DNA from: Melitaea cinxia
Taxonomy: Eukaryota > Arthropoda > Insecta > Lepidoptera > Nymphalidae
Length of the DNA: 64,000 bases
NCBI RefSeq assembly: GCF_905220565.1
Contig: NC_059417.1
Location: 6,587,018-6,651,017, forward strand
Direction of reading: 5' to 3'
Made by a program: the position numbers and the translations under genes. A model generated the notes under the pieces. It made no database searches, was not told the DNA's origin, and worked only from the letters and a program-made list of their open reading frames with translations. Shown here piece by piece: positions 46,310-57,900 of this stretch; position 1 is the stretch's first letter, and every line of letters begins with the position of its first letter.

Positions 46310-47365
46310 GTAACTATGAATGTCGATTACTTCTAGTCGACTAAACGATATTACTTTTAAACGACTTTTTTATTATTTTTGTTCCGGGATATTACACTAC
46401 AAATATCTGATTACAAAGCCATTGCCCACGAAAAAGTTACACAAAATATACACATTTTACATAAAGTGGATCAAATGATCATTATTGTGACCAAAGCAAA
46501 CCCAACATTTTTTATCAAGAAATAATTAGAAGTATTAGACTCAAAGGATGAGTAAAAACAATATTCAAATTAAAAAAATATTTGTTACAAAATACGTATT
46601 TGCTTTAATATGCCTATATCATAAAGGAATTATAAAATAAAATTTTACACATTTTTTAATATTTTAGAAGATAATACAAATTAAATAAAAAAACTGTTTT
46701 CTTGATAATAAAGAGTATGGTGTTACTCAAAAGTACGGTGTTAATTAAAACTCATGAAATACAAAGGGGAACATAATAAACGTCAAAGTGTTTATCAAGA
46801 ACTGCGCAATGTTGACAAAACTCTTATAAACAATTTCTATGAATAACTCGACCTGTTTAAATTAGTCACTCAAAAAATGTATGATCTTTTAACTGTACAA
46901 TACTACATTAAATATACTTCTATCGGGAGGTATTTTTCAATATGAAACAATTAATACGTGCCTTCTAGCTATTTTATATAAAGAACCAGGTCACTGGTTA
47001 CAAGCAAGGCCATCAAAAATCCTTGGGATACTAACATAATAAAAGTCTTAGAATTGCTTTGTGTCTCCGATTAAGAGCTCCACTGTGTTTTGAATACAGC
47101 CGTCCATGTGGAAATGAGGTTGATGCTTTCGGACTACACAGCATTTCCTGCAACAAGAGTTTGGTAGGTATTCCCACCTAGGATCCCTTAATTAAACCAT
47201 AAAAATAGCTCTGGTAGTAACTATCAGTTCCTGCTCTTATCGATCCAACTGGAATTAGTCGCGATGATAGCAAGAGACTCGATGAATTGACGTTGGTTTC
47301 CTGTAAAAGGTGGTAATTTGATAGTTTAAAAAGTTCCATACCCAAAAACATCACATACCTATCCA
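46310..47365. other. AT-rich intergenic DNA
   Basis: Nothing recognised with confidence. Confidence 0.4.
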
Positions 47366-47810
47366 TCACATCCTTCTCTTGTTTCTTTCAAACGTAAATT
47401 AAAGGAGCACTTTATTTCTCAACTCAATTTACAATCATCTACTTAATGGATATGTAAGTATATAATTACCTATAATATTATATCGTGTATTTGTATTTAT
47501 GTGTGTACGTATGTATGTATGCATATGTGTATATGTATATGTATGATATATGTGTATATGTATATTTATATGTATGATATCTGTATGTATCTATGTAAGT
47601 GTATGTATTTATACCTGTAAGTATGTAATATATTACAGTTCTTTAGCTATTACGTTATTATTCTTGCACTGTGCTCCCCGCTATATGACACTCTCTCATG
47701 ACCATTGGTTGACTGGAAGAGATCTCTTCTAGAGATAAGTCCACCTTTGCCATCAACTTTATGTATAATTTTTCTATACATTATTTTTAGTGCAATAAAG
47801 TATATAATAT
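47366..47810 (+). pseudogene. LINE 3' end: last ORF2 codons plus 3' UTR
   Basis: The frame reads PSLVSFKRKLKEHFISQLN then a stop at about 47,446. The FKRKL...HF pattern is a typical LINE ORF2 end. It continues with a TATG-rich UTR and GACTGGAAGAGATCTCTTCT then AGAGATAAGTCCACCTTTGC, ending in an AATAAAG-type sequence. Same family as 28,244-28,613. Confidence 0.6.
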
Positions 47811-48235
47811 AATATACGTACGTTTTATTATTAATACCAAAACAGAACAACTGGATATTAGAAATATTTTTTTATATTTAATATAATTAAATAATTTAAA
47901 TAATAGAAGCGACATGTTTCAACTAACCGTGTTATATCAAAAAGCGTGCCTTATTTGAGTCGCGGCGGATTTTCACTGGAACTAATAACAATATGTTCAT
48001 ATAGCTTTGAACTTCAATTGCGTAGTGACCAAAGATAAAATGTTTAAATGTAAGTTTTATCTAATTCGTTGTTGGTAATAATTTATTTTTTATAAATGTT
48101 TATCTTGTCTTATTATAATAATGATTAAAATATAATTATTTACTAGGGATATAATAAATATATTACCAGGGATAGACTTTATTTAATTGTTGATTGATGT
48201 CATAAATATAATATCACAGTACTTAATCGATTCGA

Positions 48236-48580
48236 TACACATGTTGTTTGTCCGCGATGGACTAACTACTTTACCGATTTAAATCAAATTAAAATAAATA
48301 AATATAAATAAACGCTTCACACTCAACGGCCCCCAGTTGGATTTTGTCCTGTGTTGGGGGTCCGGAAACACACACAATACACATATACCACGACAAACAA
48401 CTATACGGCCAATACAAATATCTGTCGTAAGAGGGGATCGAACCCGCGACCGTCAGCGCAGTACTGTGACCGCTGCGCCAACGCGCCGTGGTACGTACAG
48501 TAAATACGCATATACCGTGTGCAGTTTGATCCAACTTGAAAGATGGCTATTTTTGTAATTATTATTTTTAAGAAAAAAAA
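48236..48580 (+). repeat. H1 element split by an S4 SINE
   Basis: The first half of H1 (TTGTTTGTCCGCGATGGACT...CCGATTTAAATCAAATT) ends near 48,290. The second half (ACCGTGTGCAGTTTGATCCA) resumes at about 48,516. S4 lies between. Confidence 0.65.
48293..48512 (-). repeat. S4 tRNA-derived SINE nested in H1
   Basis: On the reverse strand, GGCGCGTTGGCGCAGCGGTC (A box) and GGTCGCGGGTTCGATCCCC (B box) are both well preserved. The body matches 19,335-19,552. Polymerase III promoter elements therefore look intact. Confidence 0.75.
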
Positions 48581-48756
48581 ATCTTATATATAAAATTCTA
48601 GTGTCACAATTGATTATAATTTTGATTTTTTTACTATAACAGTCGGCTGTTACCTATAATACAAGCATAAGTTGCTTATTTTAGAAACAGACTGTGTGTA
48701 TGTTTAATATAAAAATATATAAAAAATATGCTAGCGTGCTTGCTTCGAGCTTACAG

Positions 48757-48865
48757 TAGGTACCGGAGCTCCTGGGGGAATCGGGGATAGGGTCGCCAAC
48801 GTGCTTGCGATGATTTTGGTGTTGCAGATGAGCCGTACGCTTATTTGGCGACCTAGTTGTACTTA
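48757..48865 (-). repeat. S2 element, 5' part only
   Basis: GGAGCTCCTGGGGGAATCGG, GTCGCCAACGTGCTTGCGAT, GAGCCGTACGCTTATTTGGC. Confidence 0.7.
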
Positions 48866-49065
48866 TAAAATAAAAAAAAATAGTCCACACTCTTGTCTAA
48901 CTACCACCTAGTGGAAGAGAAAGAATCAAGTTTATCCAATTTTAACTCATAAACATCTGATAACAAAATAAAATACCAATCTATAAATAGATATTTTAAT
49001 TAGAACCACGAAATGATACTTAATTATTTTTGATATTTTATTACTTTTACCTACAAATAAATAAG

Positions 49066-50609
49066 GTCACTCCAACATTACAACCTCTCGTCCTTATTAC
49101 CAACACGACTGCAAAGCCAATATACATGAAAGAAAACATAACCTGCATCGAAGAGCAGCCTTCAAACATTGGTTCTTACGAAGTACCAACACAGAGAGAT
49201 CTCGTCTTATTTACCAAAGATCTCTTAATAAACTTGTTCGAAACATATAAAAGAGAAGCTATGGCACTATTGAGGGATATTAAAGAGGTAAATACAACAA
49301 TAGAATAATAATTAGTCTTTACTTGCATTAGGTGCGTAAAATACAGTCGCAATACTGGCTTAGTTAATTTCAAGCAGCTTATATTTCATAGCACCTCCTG
49401 GATTAATCTGTGAACAAACATTTGATTTCTTTTAGTAAAATATATCGATTTCAATCAATTTACTATCTATGTTTTCTTTGCATTCGAGCCTTGATACATT
49501 TTAATTTTACGCTTAGATATTGAGGTTAAACACTATCAAAAAGTAAATAATACTAAAAATCTTTTAGATAACGAAAGCGACACGAGAAATAGAAACAAAA
49601 TGTAAGTACGACAAAGCGACCTACAGACAATGCGTTAAGCTTGTGAGTGGACAGAGTGAAACTATTACTAAGAGTCTCGTAACGTCTGTAGAAATGAAAA
49701 CACTCGATATTAAAGATCTTACAGAGGTAATATGTTAACAAAAATTTTACAATTAAGGTTTTTTTTTTTGAACAAAAAAAATTGTCTTCGATTGATGGAC
49801 AAATGATAAAATAAGAATGTCCATAATACATATATAGTCGAAGTCAATTAAATACAACTTTTTAAAGATAACTCAAAAATTACTCGTCTAATCTCGCTGG
49901 AATTTAAAGGGAATCACACAACTAGCATCAGCTTTTAAATAATAAAAAAATCATCAAAATATGTACACATCAAAAATTCAATCTGATTGAGATCCTTTTC
50001 CTTTTTTGAAATCGGTTAAAAAATATTATAAAATAATTCAACCTGCAAACTACATCATACGCACTATGTATTTATAGGCAAATTAATTAGAATTCGAAGC
50101 TTGTGAGTCTATTGAACATTTGAGTCTATAGAGCGTGCTATATTTAATGATTAAGTTGAATAATACTAAACTTTTACATATTATAGAACACCATTTGCAA
50201 TATATCAGAAATGAAAAAGGATCAAATATCACTAATTAAACTAATGGTACAAGAAACGACGATGTTGAAATTTGCTTTACCGGGATTTTTGAGACTTTAC
50301 CATTCTTGCTCGATACATTGTGATGAGTAAGTAACTTATAATAAAAAAGGTTTATATTCGAAAATATTAATTTATTAAGAATCTTTAAAACTTTAAACTA
50401 TTTAACGTACATTGTTTAGGTCTCGCCGTAAAAAAAATACAAAAAAACCGTTACGCCGTGTGACGGATCAAGATCTCGCGATAAAGTATTTTTTAGCAAA
50501 AAAGAATAATATTCAAACTCATAAAAAATTCAGGACGCGCTGTCTAGCAAGAATTCTAATTGTTAAACTGGGTGCGTTCATTCTAATCATGTTGAGCCTG
50601 AGATTGTGA
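49066..50609 (+). CDS. Unrecognised protein gene, at least 4 exons, possible tail anchor (5' end not found)
   Basis: Exons are 49,066-49,287, 49,568-49,726, 50,187-50,326 and 50,420-50,609. Donors are GTAAAT, GTAATA and GTAAGT, acceptors are AATAAG, TTTTAG, TATAG and TTTAG, and phases are 0, 0 and 2 with agreement at every junction. That gives at least 236 aa ending at TGA 50,607-50,609. The first exon may be preceded by others; translation could also begin at the ATG at 49,127. The middle is helical and charged (LLINLFETYKREAMALLRDI, ITKATREIETKC), suggesting coiled coil. Exon 4 starts strongly basic (SRRKKNTKKPLRR) and ends with a hydrophobic segment (ILIVKLGAFILIMLSL) only two residues from the stop, like a tail-anchored membrane protein. 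I do not recognise a family. A possible upstream exon is ATGTTTAAAT|GTAAGT near 48,041, but its phase does not fit directly. Confidence 0.65.
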
Positions 50610-51643
50610 GTGATGTTTCCAACAAAACAATCGATCGAGCTTTCACGTACTTCACATACCGACCGCTAGATGGCAGACCAGTCTGTGAACTTTTGACGTG
50701 AACTTGACTAAAACTTTTTAACAACTTAACCAAAATATTTGAGCTTTTTGTAGATTTTAAAGTGTAATATTTGAAATAATATTATAATTTGATATAATTC
50801 ATTTGTAATTAAAGATATAAATTGTGTTTTTATTTGTACCACGCGTCTAAGTGCCTATGTCAATTTTTTGTACGTACTTTCAACATAAGTTAAGGAATTC
50901 GAGTGATTCAGGTAAGAAATATTTGTTATATTAACTAGTTTCATTCATTATTTAATAGTATATGCTAAATATTAAGTTATTACTATATAAGGACAACTTC
51001 TAGGTATGAAAAATAATTAAAGGAAGTACTTTCTAGTCGCGCTACGTAGAGCTGATCTATTTCACTTTTTATAATTCACACAATATAAGCGAATGTATGT
51101 CATTTGTCATATAATTAACACAAGCATATTTTGTAGTAGCTCTTATTAGTCAATGAACAAAAGTAAATAACGGAATTATCGAAAAATAAAATTATGAAAT
51201 CACTTATTAAACGCGAAACTTTTCTAATATAAACATTATTATAGCATGTGCATATTACGCTAAAAAATCATATCTGAATATAAGCCAACCTAATTTTCAA
51301 TACAATAAGTAATTAATTTACATACTTTGTTTATGTTATTAATATTTTCTCTACTGATAAAGGTTGTCTGTAAGATATTAGTATTAGTGATAAGAACGCC
51401 TTGGCAATTTTTTTTAAGTTTTATTTTCTTTAATGTAATTTTAAATGTGCAATAAAATTATAAAAATTATTAAATTAATAAATACAATATTTATAAAAAT
51501 TGTTCTTTGTAAATACACACACAAGTGAAATGATATTGGGGTATAAATAAAAGAAGCAGATTATAAAAGATCAATTTATTCAAAAACTATTAATTATTGA
51601 ACACAATTTTAGAACAAGTCAGATAGTCGAGTACAAATTATTT
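50610..51643. other. Between the unrecognised gene and SREK1IP1
   Basis: Holds the presumed 3' UTR of the upstream gene. A worn LINE 3' end is at 51,362-51,482 (GGTTGTCTGTAAGATATTAG...GTGCAATAAAA). A minus-strand AATAAA at 51,575-51,580 probably serves SREK1IP1. Confidence 0.5.
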
Positions 51644-54074
51644 TTAATACTTTTTACTTTTCTTGTGTGATTTTTTGGACTTTTTCTTTTTCTTGTGTTT
51701 TCTTTTTTTTCTTTTATCTGAATTACTGCTATCTGATGATGTTGAACTGCTGCTACTCGTTGAAGATGTACTTGATGACCTATAAATAAATAAAAGTTAA
51801 AAACATTATAAACAGCTAAGATATAGACATATTCATTTCAAACTGCTGCTACAACCTGTAATACTGGCATTAAGTTGCCTACCTCAGAAACAGAGAATCG
51901 TGTGATATATAAGACACGTTAATATATAATTAGCATAAAAAATATAGGAACTTTTATTAGAGCACTTTTTTCACTACAAGGAAAACAGTATACAATAAAT
52001 GTGTGCTAGTTAAAGACCTCAGATAACATATAACCTTTTATTGGTGCAAAATCCCATAGAATCAGAGTTAAGTACCTCAAGGATAAAGATATGACTGTTA
52101 ATACAACTCATAATGGATAATTTTAATAACTTAATATAAATTAATTACTTATTGTATTGAAATAATTTCATATGATATGTATTTATTAGCTACTTTGGAA
52201 CTTTGAAAATTACAAACAGCATAAAAAATTTCTATTGTTATATCTATAACTGGTAGGACAAAGAAAAAGAAGAATATAACTGTCTCTAAAATACTTTTCT
52301 GGTCATTTAAAAAAAATTTGGTTGTCTGTAAAGTTGGTTTACGGTTGATAGTTTAACGTGACAACATCCTAACAAAACATCTCCTCGGACGTATAGGCCA
52401 ATCGAGTGATAGTATATGGAATATACATAGATGCCCGCATTCCATATACTATTATTGAGCAATCCGGGACAGTGAGCGCGTAACGCAATTTTTCATCCTT
52501 TTTCGTGTATACCACCGGCGATTTAGTACAGGTTGTCACATCAAAAAAAAATCTTTAAATATTGCATAATATGACTTGTGGTAGTATTTAGGCAACGTCT
52601 TTTAGCCTTTTAATAAACAAAATAAGAAGCCTTTATCAAGCAGATACTCTCAAATTCAGTATAGAAATTAATTTACTTGAAACATTTTACTCAGTAAATA
52701 TGCCATTCCTGAAAATAAATTCCTAAGATTATCATTTGTCTCCCCGATTCATTGTTTCGACTTGATGTTGCAAATTTTTCTAGTAGCTATACAGATAATC
52801 TGCGTATTTATGCTTTTTTTTTGTTTTATCTTAGTTGAGTGTTTATTGACATCTAAAAAAGGATTCTCATCTTATGCAGGGGTGCCAAGTGTGTAACATA
52901 TAGTATTTGTATTCAATTTAAGAGTTATACACTTTCAAGGAAATTCTAATTTGCAATATTGCAACTTTTAAAGATGCGGCTATCCTTAAATACTTTAATT
53001 TTATACTATACTGTCAATTAAAATAATGTACAGCCTACAAAAATTATAATCCTTACAACAAACAGTTAAAAAAATGAAGAGCATTTGTGTGTTTTGGTCA
53101 ATAGTATTGTTTTAGCTAATGTTTGAAATGCTAGACTAATAAAACTAAGGAAGCTTTTAAAAATAAATAATATTTTATTTGAAAATAAGAAGATGGTGTG
53201 GATTAGCAAATTGGAAACTATTCTTAAATAAATTTATGTTAAGGGCATTTGTAAAAAGGGTAATTAGAAAAATACCTAGATCTCTTTCTCTTCTTGCTTT
53301 TCTTTTTCTCCTTTGCTTTCTGTAATTTCTCTTGCAGTTTCTGCCGTAGCTCAGCTTCTCGTAAAGTTTGTAAGGGAGTTGCGTATTCTTCTTCACTGTC
53401 GCTACTCGTGCTGCTTACATCTAGAACAATTTCTTTATTGGGGTCTACCTGTTACAAAAAATTTAGTTAATATTGAAAATTTATTATCAAACCTTACATA
53501 TAAATAAATAGAACACAATATTGAGTTGGTAATTTAATTATTAGAGAAAAGAATATATTGTCATCACCCAAAACAGAATGAAATAACATAAAAATATTGG
53601 ATAATTTGGATCAAATTTAAAATTTCATTTGACTGCATTTTTGTCACACTTGTGTTTGTTATCATTTCTTTTTAAGCTGATGAGGGAAGGTTATTCCTAG
53701 CATAATATGCTTATTTTGCTGTGTATTGTAAATCAATGTTTCTTTATTTTCTAAATATTTGTAAAGGAAATACAAATATTTATTGTCTTGTATTAAGCAA
53801 CTTCCTCGTGAAGATTATTTTAGTAAAGTGCAAGTTATCTAAGCTTTCAGTATTATTTTAGTACATTTGATTGATATACATATGATATTTGATTTTATAT
53901 CACACATGTTTGTTGTATATATAGTGTTATGTTATCAATTTTAACTTATAATAAACTTACTTTAATGAAGTTTCTACATTGAAAAGTTAAGTGTCCGGCG
54001 TAACCGCACTTTTTACATGCCGCTCTCGAAGTATCTTTTCCTATTTTAGTCACTAAATCAGTATAGTTCGACAT
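51644..54074 (-). CDS. SREK1IP1: SREK1-interacting protein 1 (SREK1IP1/P18SRP) homologue, 3 exons
   Basis: Exons on the minus strand are 54,074-53,961, 53,448-53,276 and 51,779-51,644. Donors are GTAAGT and GTATTT, acceptors are AACAG and TATAG, and phases are 0 and 2. The product is 140 aa, close to the human protein. Residues 20-33 form a CCHC zinc knuckle (CKKCGYAGHLTFQC), followed by RNFIK and, in exon 2, VDPNKEIVLDVSSTSS, both highly typical of this family. Then comes an acidic patch (SDSEEE), a charged helix (LREAELRQKLQEKLQKAKE), Lys/Arg-rich tracts, a poly-Ser stretch and a Lys-rich end. The protein partners the SR-related splicing regulator SREK1 in the nucleus. AATAAA is at 51,575-51,580. 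The promoter is shared or adjacent with the divergent XKR gene, whose first coding exon starts 884 bp away. Confidence 0.95.
52409..52452. repeat. Inverted repeat in SREK1IP1 intron 2
   Basis: ATAGTATATGGAAT and its exact reverse complement ATTCCATATACTAT flank 16 bp. They lie within a probable transposon remnant (52,320-52,550, GGTTTACGGTTGATAGTTTA). Confidence 0.75.
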
Positions 54075-54548
54075 CTTTTTCACTAATCGTTTTAGAAAAT
54101 ACTAGAAAATTACCTATTACAAGTAAAACTTTGAACCAAAGTGCTTTGAACTACTATTGAGTTGTTGACGCTTATTTTGAACTGTCACATATTTGTCAAA
54201 TTGCTCTGCGAGTTGAGATGGAGTTGAGCGTGCTCTTTTACGAAACGTTTCGTTAAACGCATATAAAAATGCAACCGGTCAAATAGGGAATTATAACCAA
54301 TTTAATTATTATATATTTAATTTAAATAACTAAAAATACTACCCTAATAGTTTAATACCTTTATTGATTAAATAGTAAATTTTTATATAAAACGTTATAC
54401 TTGTGAACTACCTAACACTTGTTCAGCTTAAACTAAAATATTACGTAATTATTCAATTTATATACGATTTTTTTTTCCATTTTTAGGTAATATTATTAAA
54501 TGATGATTATTATTTTAAAAAATTATTTTGAAATCATTGCTAATAATA

Positions 54549-54806
54549 ATGTTGTTACTGGTCAGAGTCAGCAGGTACCTACACGTTTTAAGAACAAATC
54601 TTTATAAGAGCAATTTGTACGAATATGCCTTATTTTGCTCTTATATAGACAAAGAAGAGAGAAAATCCCAGTTAAGAATTTTGGTTACGTATATTAACAC
54701 AAACTGTTGCAATAAATTGGATGCGGTTTTTATAGATACGCTTTATAAAGTCTTAAATATGAGAAAGAGAGATTTCCGTCGATTAAAATCCATAATAACG
54801 AGCTAA
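54549..54806 (+). CDS. Candidate 85-aa basic protein between SREK1IP1 and XKR
   Basis: ATG at 54,549 opens 85 codons to TAA at 54,804-54,806, with a possible AATAAA about 60 bp on. The product is helical and basic (LLLVRVSRYLHVLRTNLYKS, NMRKRDFRRLKSI) with less AT-biased codons than random frames nearby. No family recognised. A competing frame from 54,500 overlaps it for 35 codons, so the reading may be chance or part of a non-coding exon. Confidence 0.3.
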   Translation: MLLLVRVSRYLHVLRTNLYKSNLYEYALFCSYIDKEERKSQLRILVTYINTNCCNKLDAVFIDTLYKVLNMRKRDFRRLKSIITS

Positions 54807-54957
54807 GGCAAAGGCTTATATGTGTATAAAAAAGGAAAAAACCAATTTAATTTCTTTTATTTCAAGTAATAAAACAATTCAGATTAATATGGTTTTAAAT
54901 ATGTAGGTTCCGACAGAAATGCAAGATTTATCAAGATAATAGAAGAAATGTTAGAAG

Positions 54958-57900
54958 ATGGCAGAATTCTTACCCCTATGCGATGTTTTATTCAACATTA
55001 TATCCCTAGCTGGATATTTTTGCGACGTTGTTTTCGACTTAGTGATGGGCTATGCATTACTAGAGCGTGGGTATAAATGCACTTTTGCAGCCACTATATC
55101 GATAGTCATCACGTCACTATTAATATCACAAGTAAGTAGTCTACATATCAAAAATTAATTATTTTAACTTTTAAACACAGTGATCTAGTATTTATTTAGG
55201 TATATAAGTGTTTATTAAAACAGGCTTAGGCTTGGTTCGTTTTAATAAACATATTTAAAACGAACCAAGCCTGTTTTAATCTCGTTTCCATCTCGTCTAA
55301 ATCGAATCAAAACCGAATCAAGAAGACTCCGGTAACATTAATAGATATTTCAATTTTCTAAGGCACAACACTATTTTTAGGTTCTTTCTCTTCGATGGTA
55401 CCTACACGTGTGGTGGGCGAGCGAAGGACGAAAAGATCGACCTCCCTGGCTACCAATTGTTCTTCATTGCTTACAAATGGGTGTTCTATGGCGATACGCG
55501 CGACTACTCGTACCAGTGGAACTACGAAGAGTCAAACACCAAGTTCGGGATCTTTGTAAGACTACTTACTTTATACATACTGGAGTAATAAGACCGGAAA
55601 ACTCCTTTTCCTTGTAATGTAAATTGTGGCACATTTACGCCAAAATCAACAAAAGAACGATTTTTTTTTTCAGGTATGCTACGGCTAGTCCATGCATTTT
55701 GTGAGGCAGCACCTATGTTACTATTACAACTTCACATTTTGCTCAAAGATGCAGACTTAGAGTCTACCAGTGAATTAGTTGGAGTCACTCCTGAGCCAAC
55801 AGTTGACGAACCGTCAGGTAGGCTAGCAGGTCTGTAATTAGATTTGATAATGCATTTTTATAAATCTCCGATAAAATTCCGGAAAATATAGCAAAAGTAA
55901 GAATCGTGTTTTGGTTATTTCAAATATTTTTTTAATTTTAAGGATATAAAACTTTTTTTTTATTATTTTGTTATGGGTAAATGTTCAACATCTGCAATAG
56001 CTTGGTGAAGTCGCTTTTATCATTTTTTTTTGTCATTGAACGACTTGAAGATTAGGTTCTGAGACATCTCCTTTATGAAAGAGCCCTCAATCCAGATCTA
56101 GATCCTGAAATTAGCTCGTTCAATTAAACAATTACTTCAATTCCTCTTGCACAGCAAACAAAGCATTTGCGGAGCTGAATGTGATATCTGCGTCACTGTC
56201 TCTGTTCTCCGTCTGCTGGGCACTCGCCAGCTTTAGCAAGAACGTGCGTCTACAGAATGTGCATCGGTTGGTGCTTACTTGGCTTGGAGTTATCTTTCAA
56301 GTAAGCTAAACAAAAAGAAAAACAATTAATTTACAAAAACAGAACTTAATTTTTCGTTGAGAGATAAGAAACCACAGATAAAATTAAACTTTTGACACTT
56401 TTTATCACGGATAATTAATCTTTTATATAAACATAGACAACCATAAACTAAAACATAATATATAGAACAATTCAAATGGAAATGGTTGGATTTAAACTAA
56501 CAACAAAAATCAAATATCGTAAGAACCTTTGGAAACAAGAAACGAATACCATAAAAAAATTCAATATTTGATAAAAACTTGCTAGCACATATAAGAAATC
56601 CGTTATATAAACAAAAAAAAAGTGCGTGCGTACAAAATACACGTATCATAAGTGAAACTTCTTTGGCAAACTAATTATTAAGTGTCGTTTATCTAAAGCT
56701 TTCCGTTCCAACGCCATCTAGCCAGTTTTCAATGTAGTATTATCGATATTAATGTAACAACCTTTGTAGTTTCTACGATTTTATTTTTGTGTTACCCACA
56801 CATTAGTTTGTAGTTTCGCTACAACCTTTATAGTACACGCCAGGTGGCTCTATTGTTCGACAAAAACGTTGCACGTCTTCGTGACGCTAATATTATTATT
56901 ATTATTGCGTGTCATCCGTAAAAATTATACCCTCATGCGCCTAAAGAAGTTTCACTCCAAAAAAAAAAAACTGAATAAAAACATATTTTTGTTTTTTAGG
57001 AAGATTTTAAGATATACAGAAAGTTTATTTTTGTTGCAGTTTTTATGGCGTTTGGGAACTGTATCCGCTCGGATATGGGCGCTTAGTGTTTACGCTCTAG
57101 TCTACGAATATTGGGTATTTTTAGTTATAGGTAAGTCTCAGTAAGAATGATGATCGTATGATTCATATGATTCATTATGAGAAAATATCACTTAGTAAAT
57201 GATTCTCTAAAAGCTTCATAAGTTTTTAAAATTTAACAGTATCTCGTATTTAATAGGTTTAAACATATGTACGAGTATATCCATATTTATTTTCATCATA
57301 ATCAGATTAGCGCATTATGGTAAAGAAATAAGAAAGACTAATTATTGTAGAATTTATACTAATTCTAAGGATTGATATGTCCTCAATGGGATAATGTTTA
57401 AACTATTCCTATACTTAAGTCTTGAAGTTTCCGATCAGGTCTCCATTGGGTGTCGATGTTCCTCTGGCTGATATCTCCAAAGAACGTGTTTCACGGTGAA
57501 CACATCAGTCGTCCGCGAAAAGCTTACCTGTCTGCCTTGATCGCCTTCGTATACGTATTTGCGTATATCAATCTACAGGAACACAACCATAGACAGAAAA
57601 TGGTAACATTATTTATGTGCATATTTTTATAGTTTTCCCTAATAATATTATAATTTTAATGTGAATGTAAGTTTGTTTGTTATGTTTTCACGCAAAAACT
57701 ACTCAACCGATTATCATGAAATTTTATACACATATTCTTGGAGGTATAAGAAGAAGCGTAGGGTACTATTTTATTTTAAAAAATTCAATGGGAGCGAAGC
57801 CGTGGATAAGGCGGTTAAGTTCAGCTGAGGTTGCGATTATTTGATGGCATATTATCAACGTCATCTTTAGTATTTTTACTATCGTATTCCTAATATCCAA

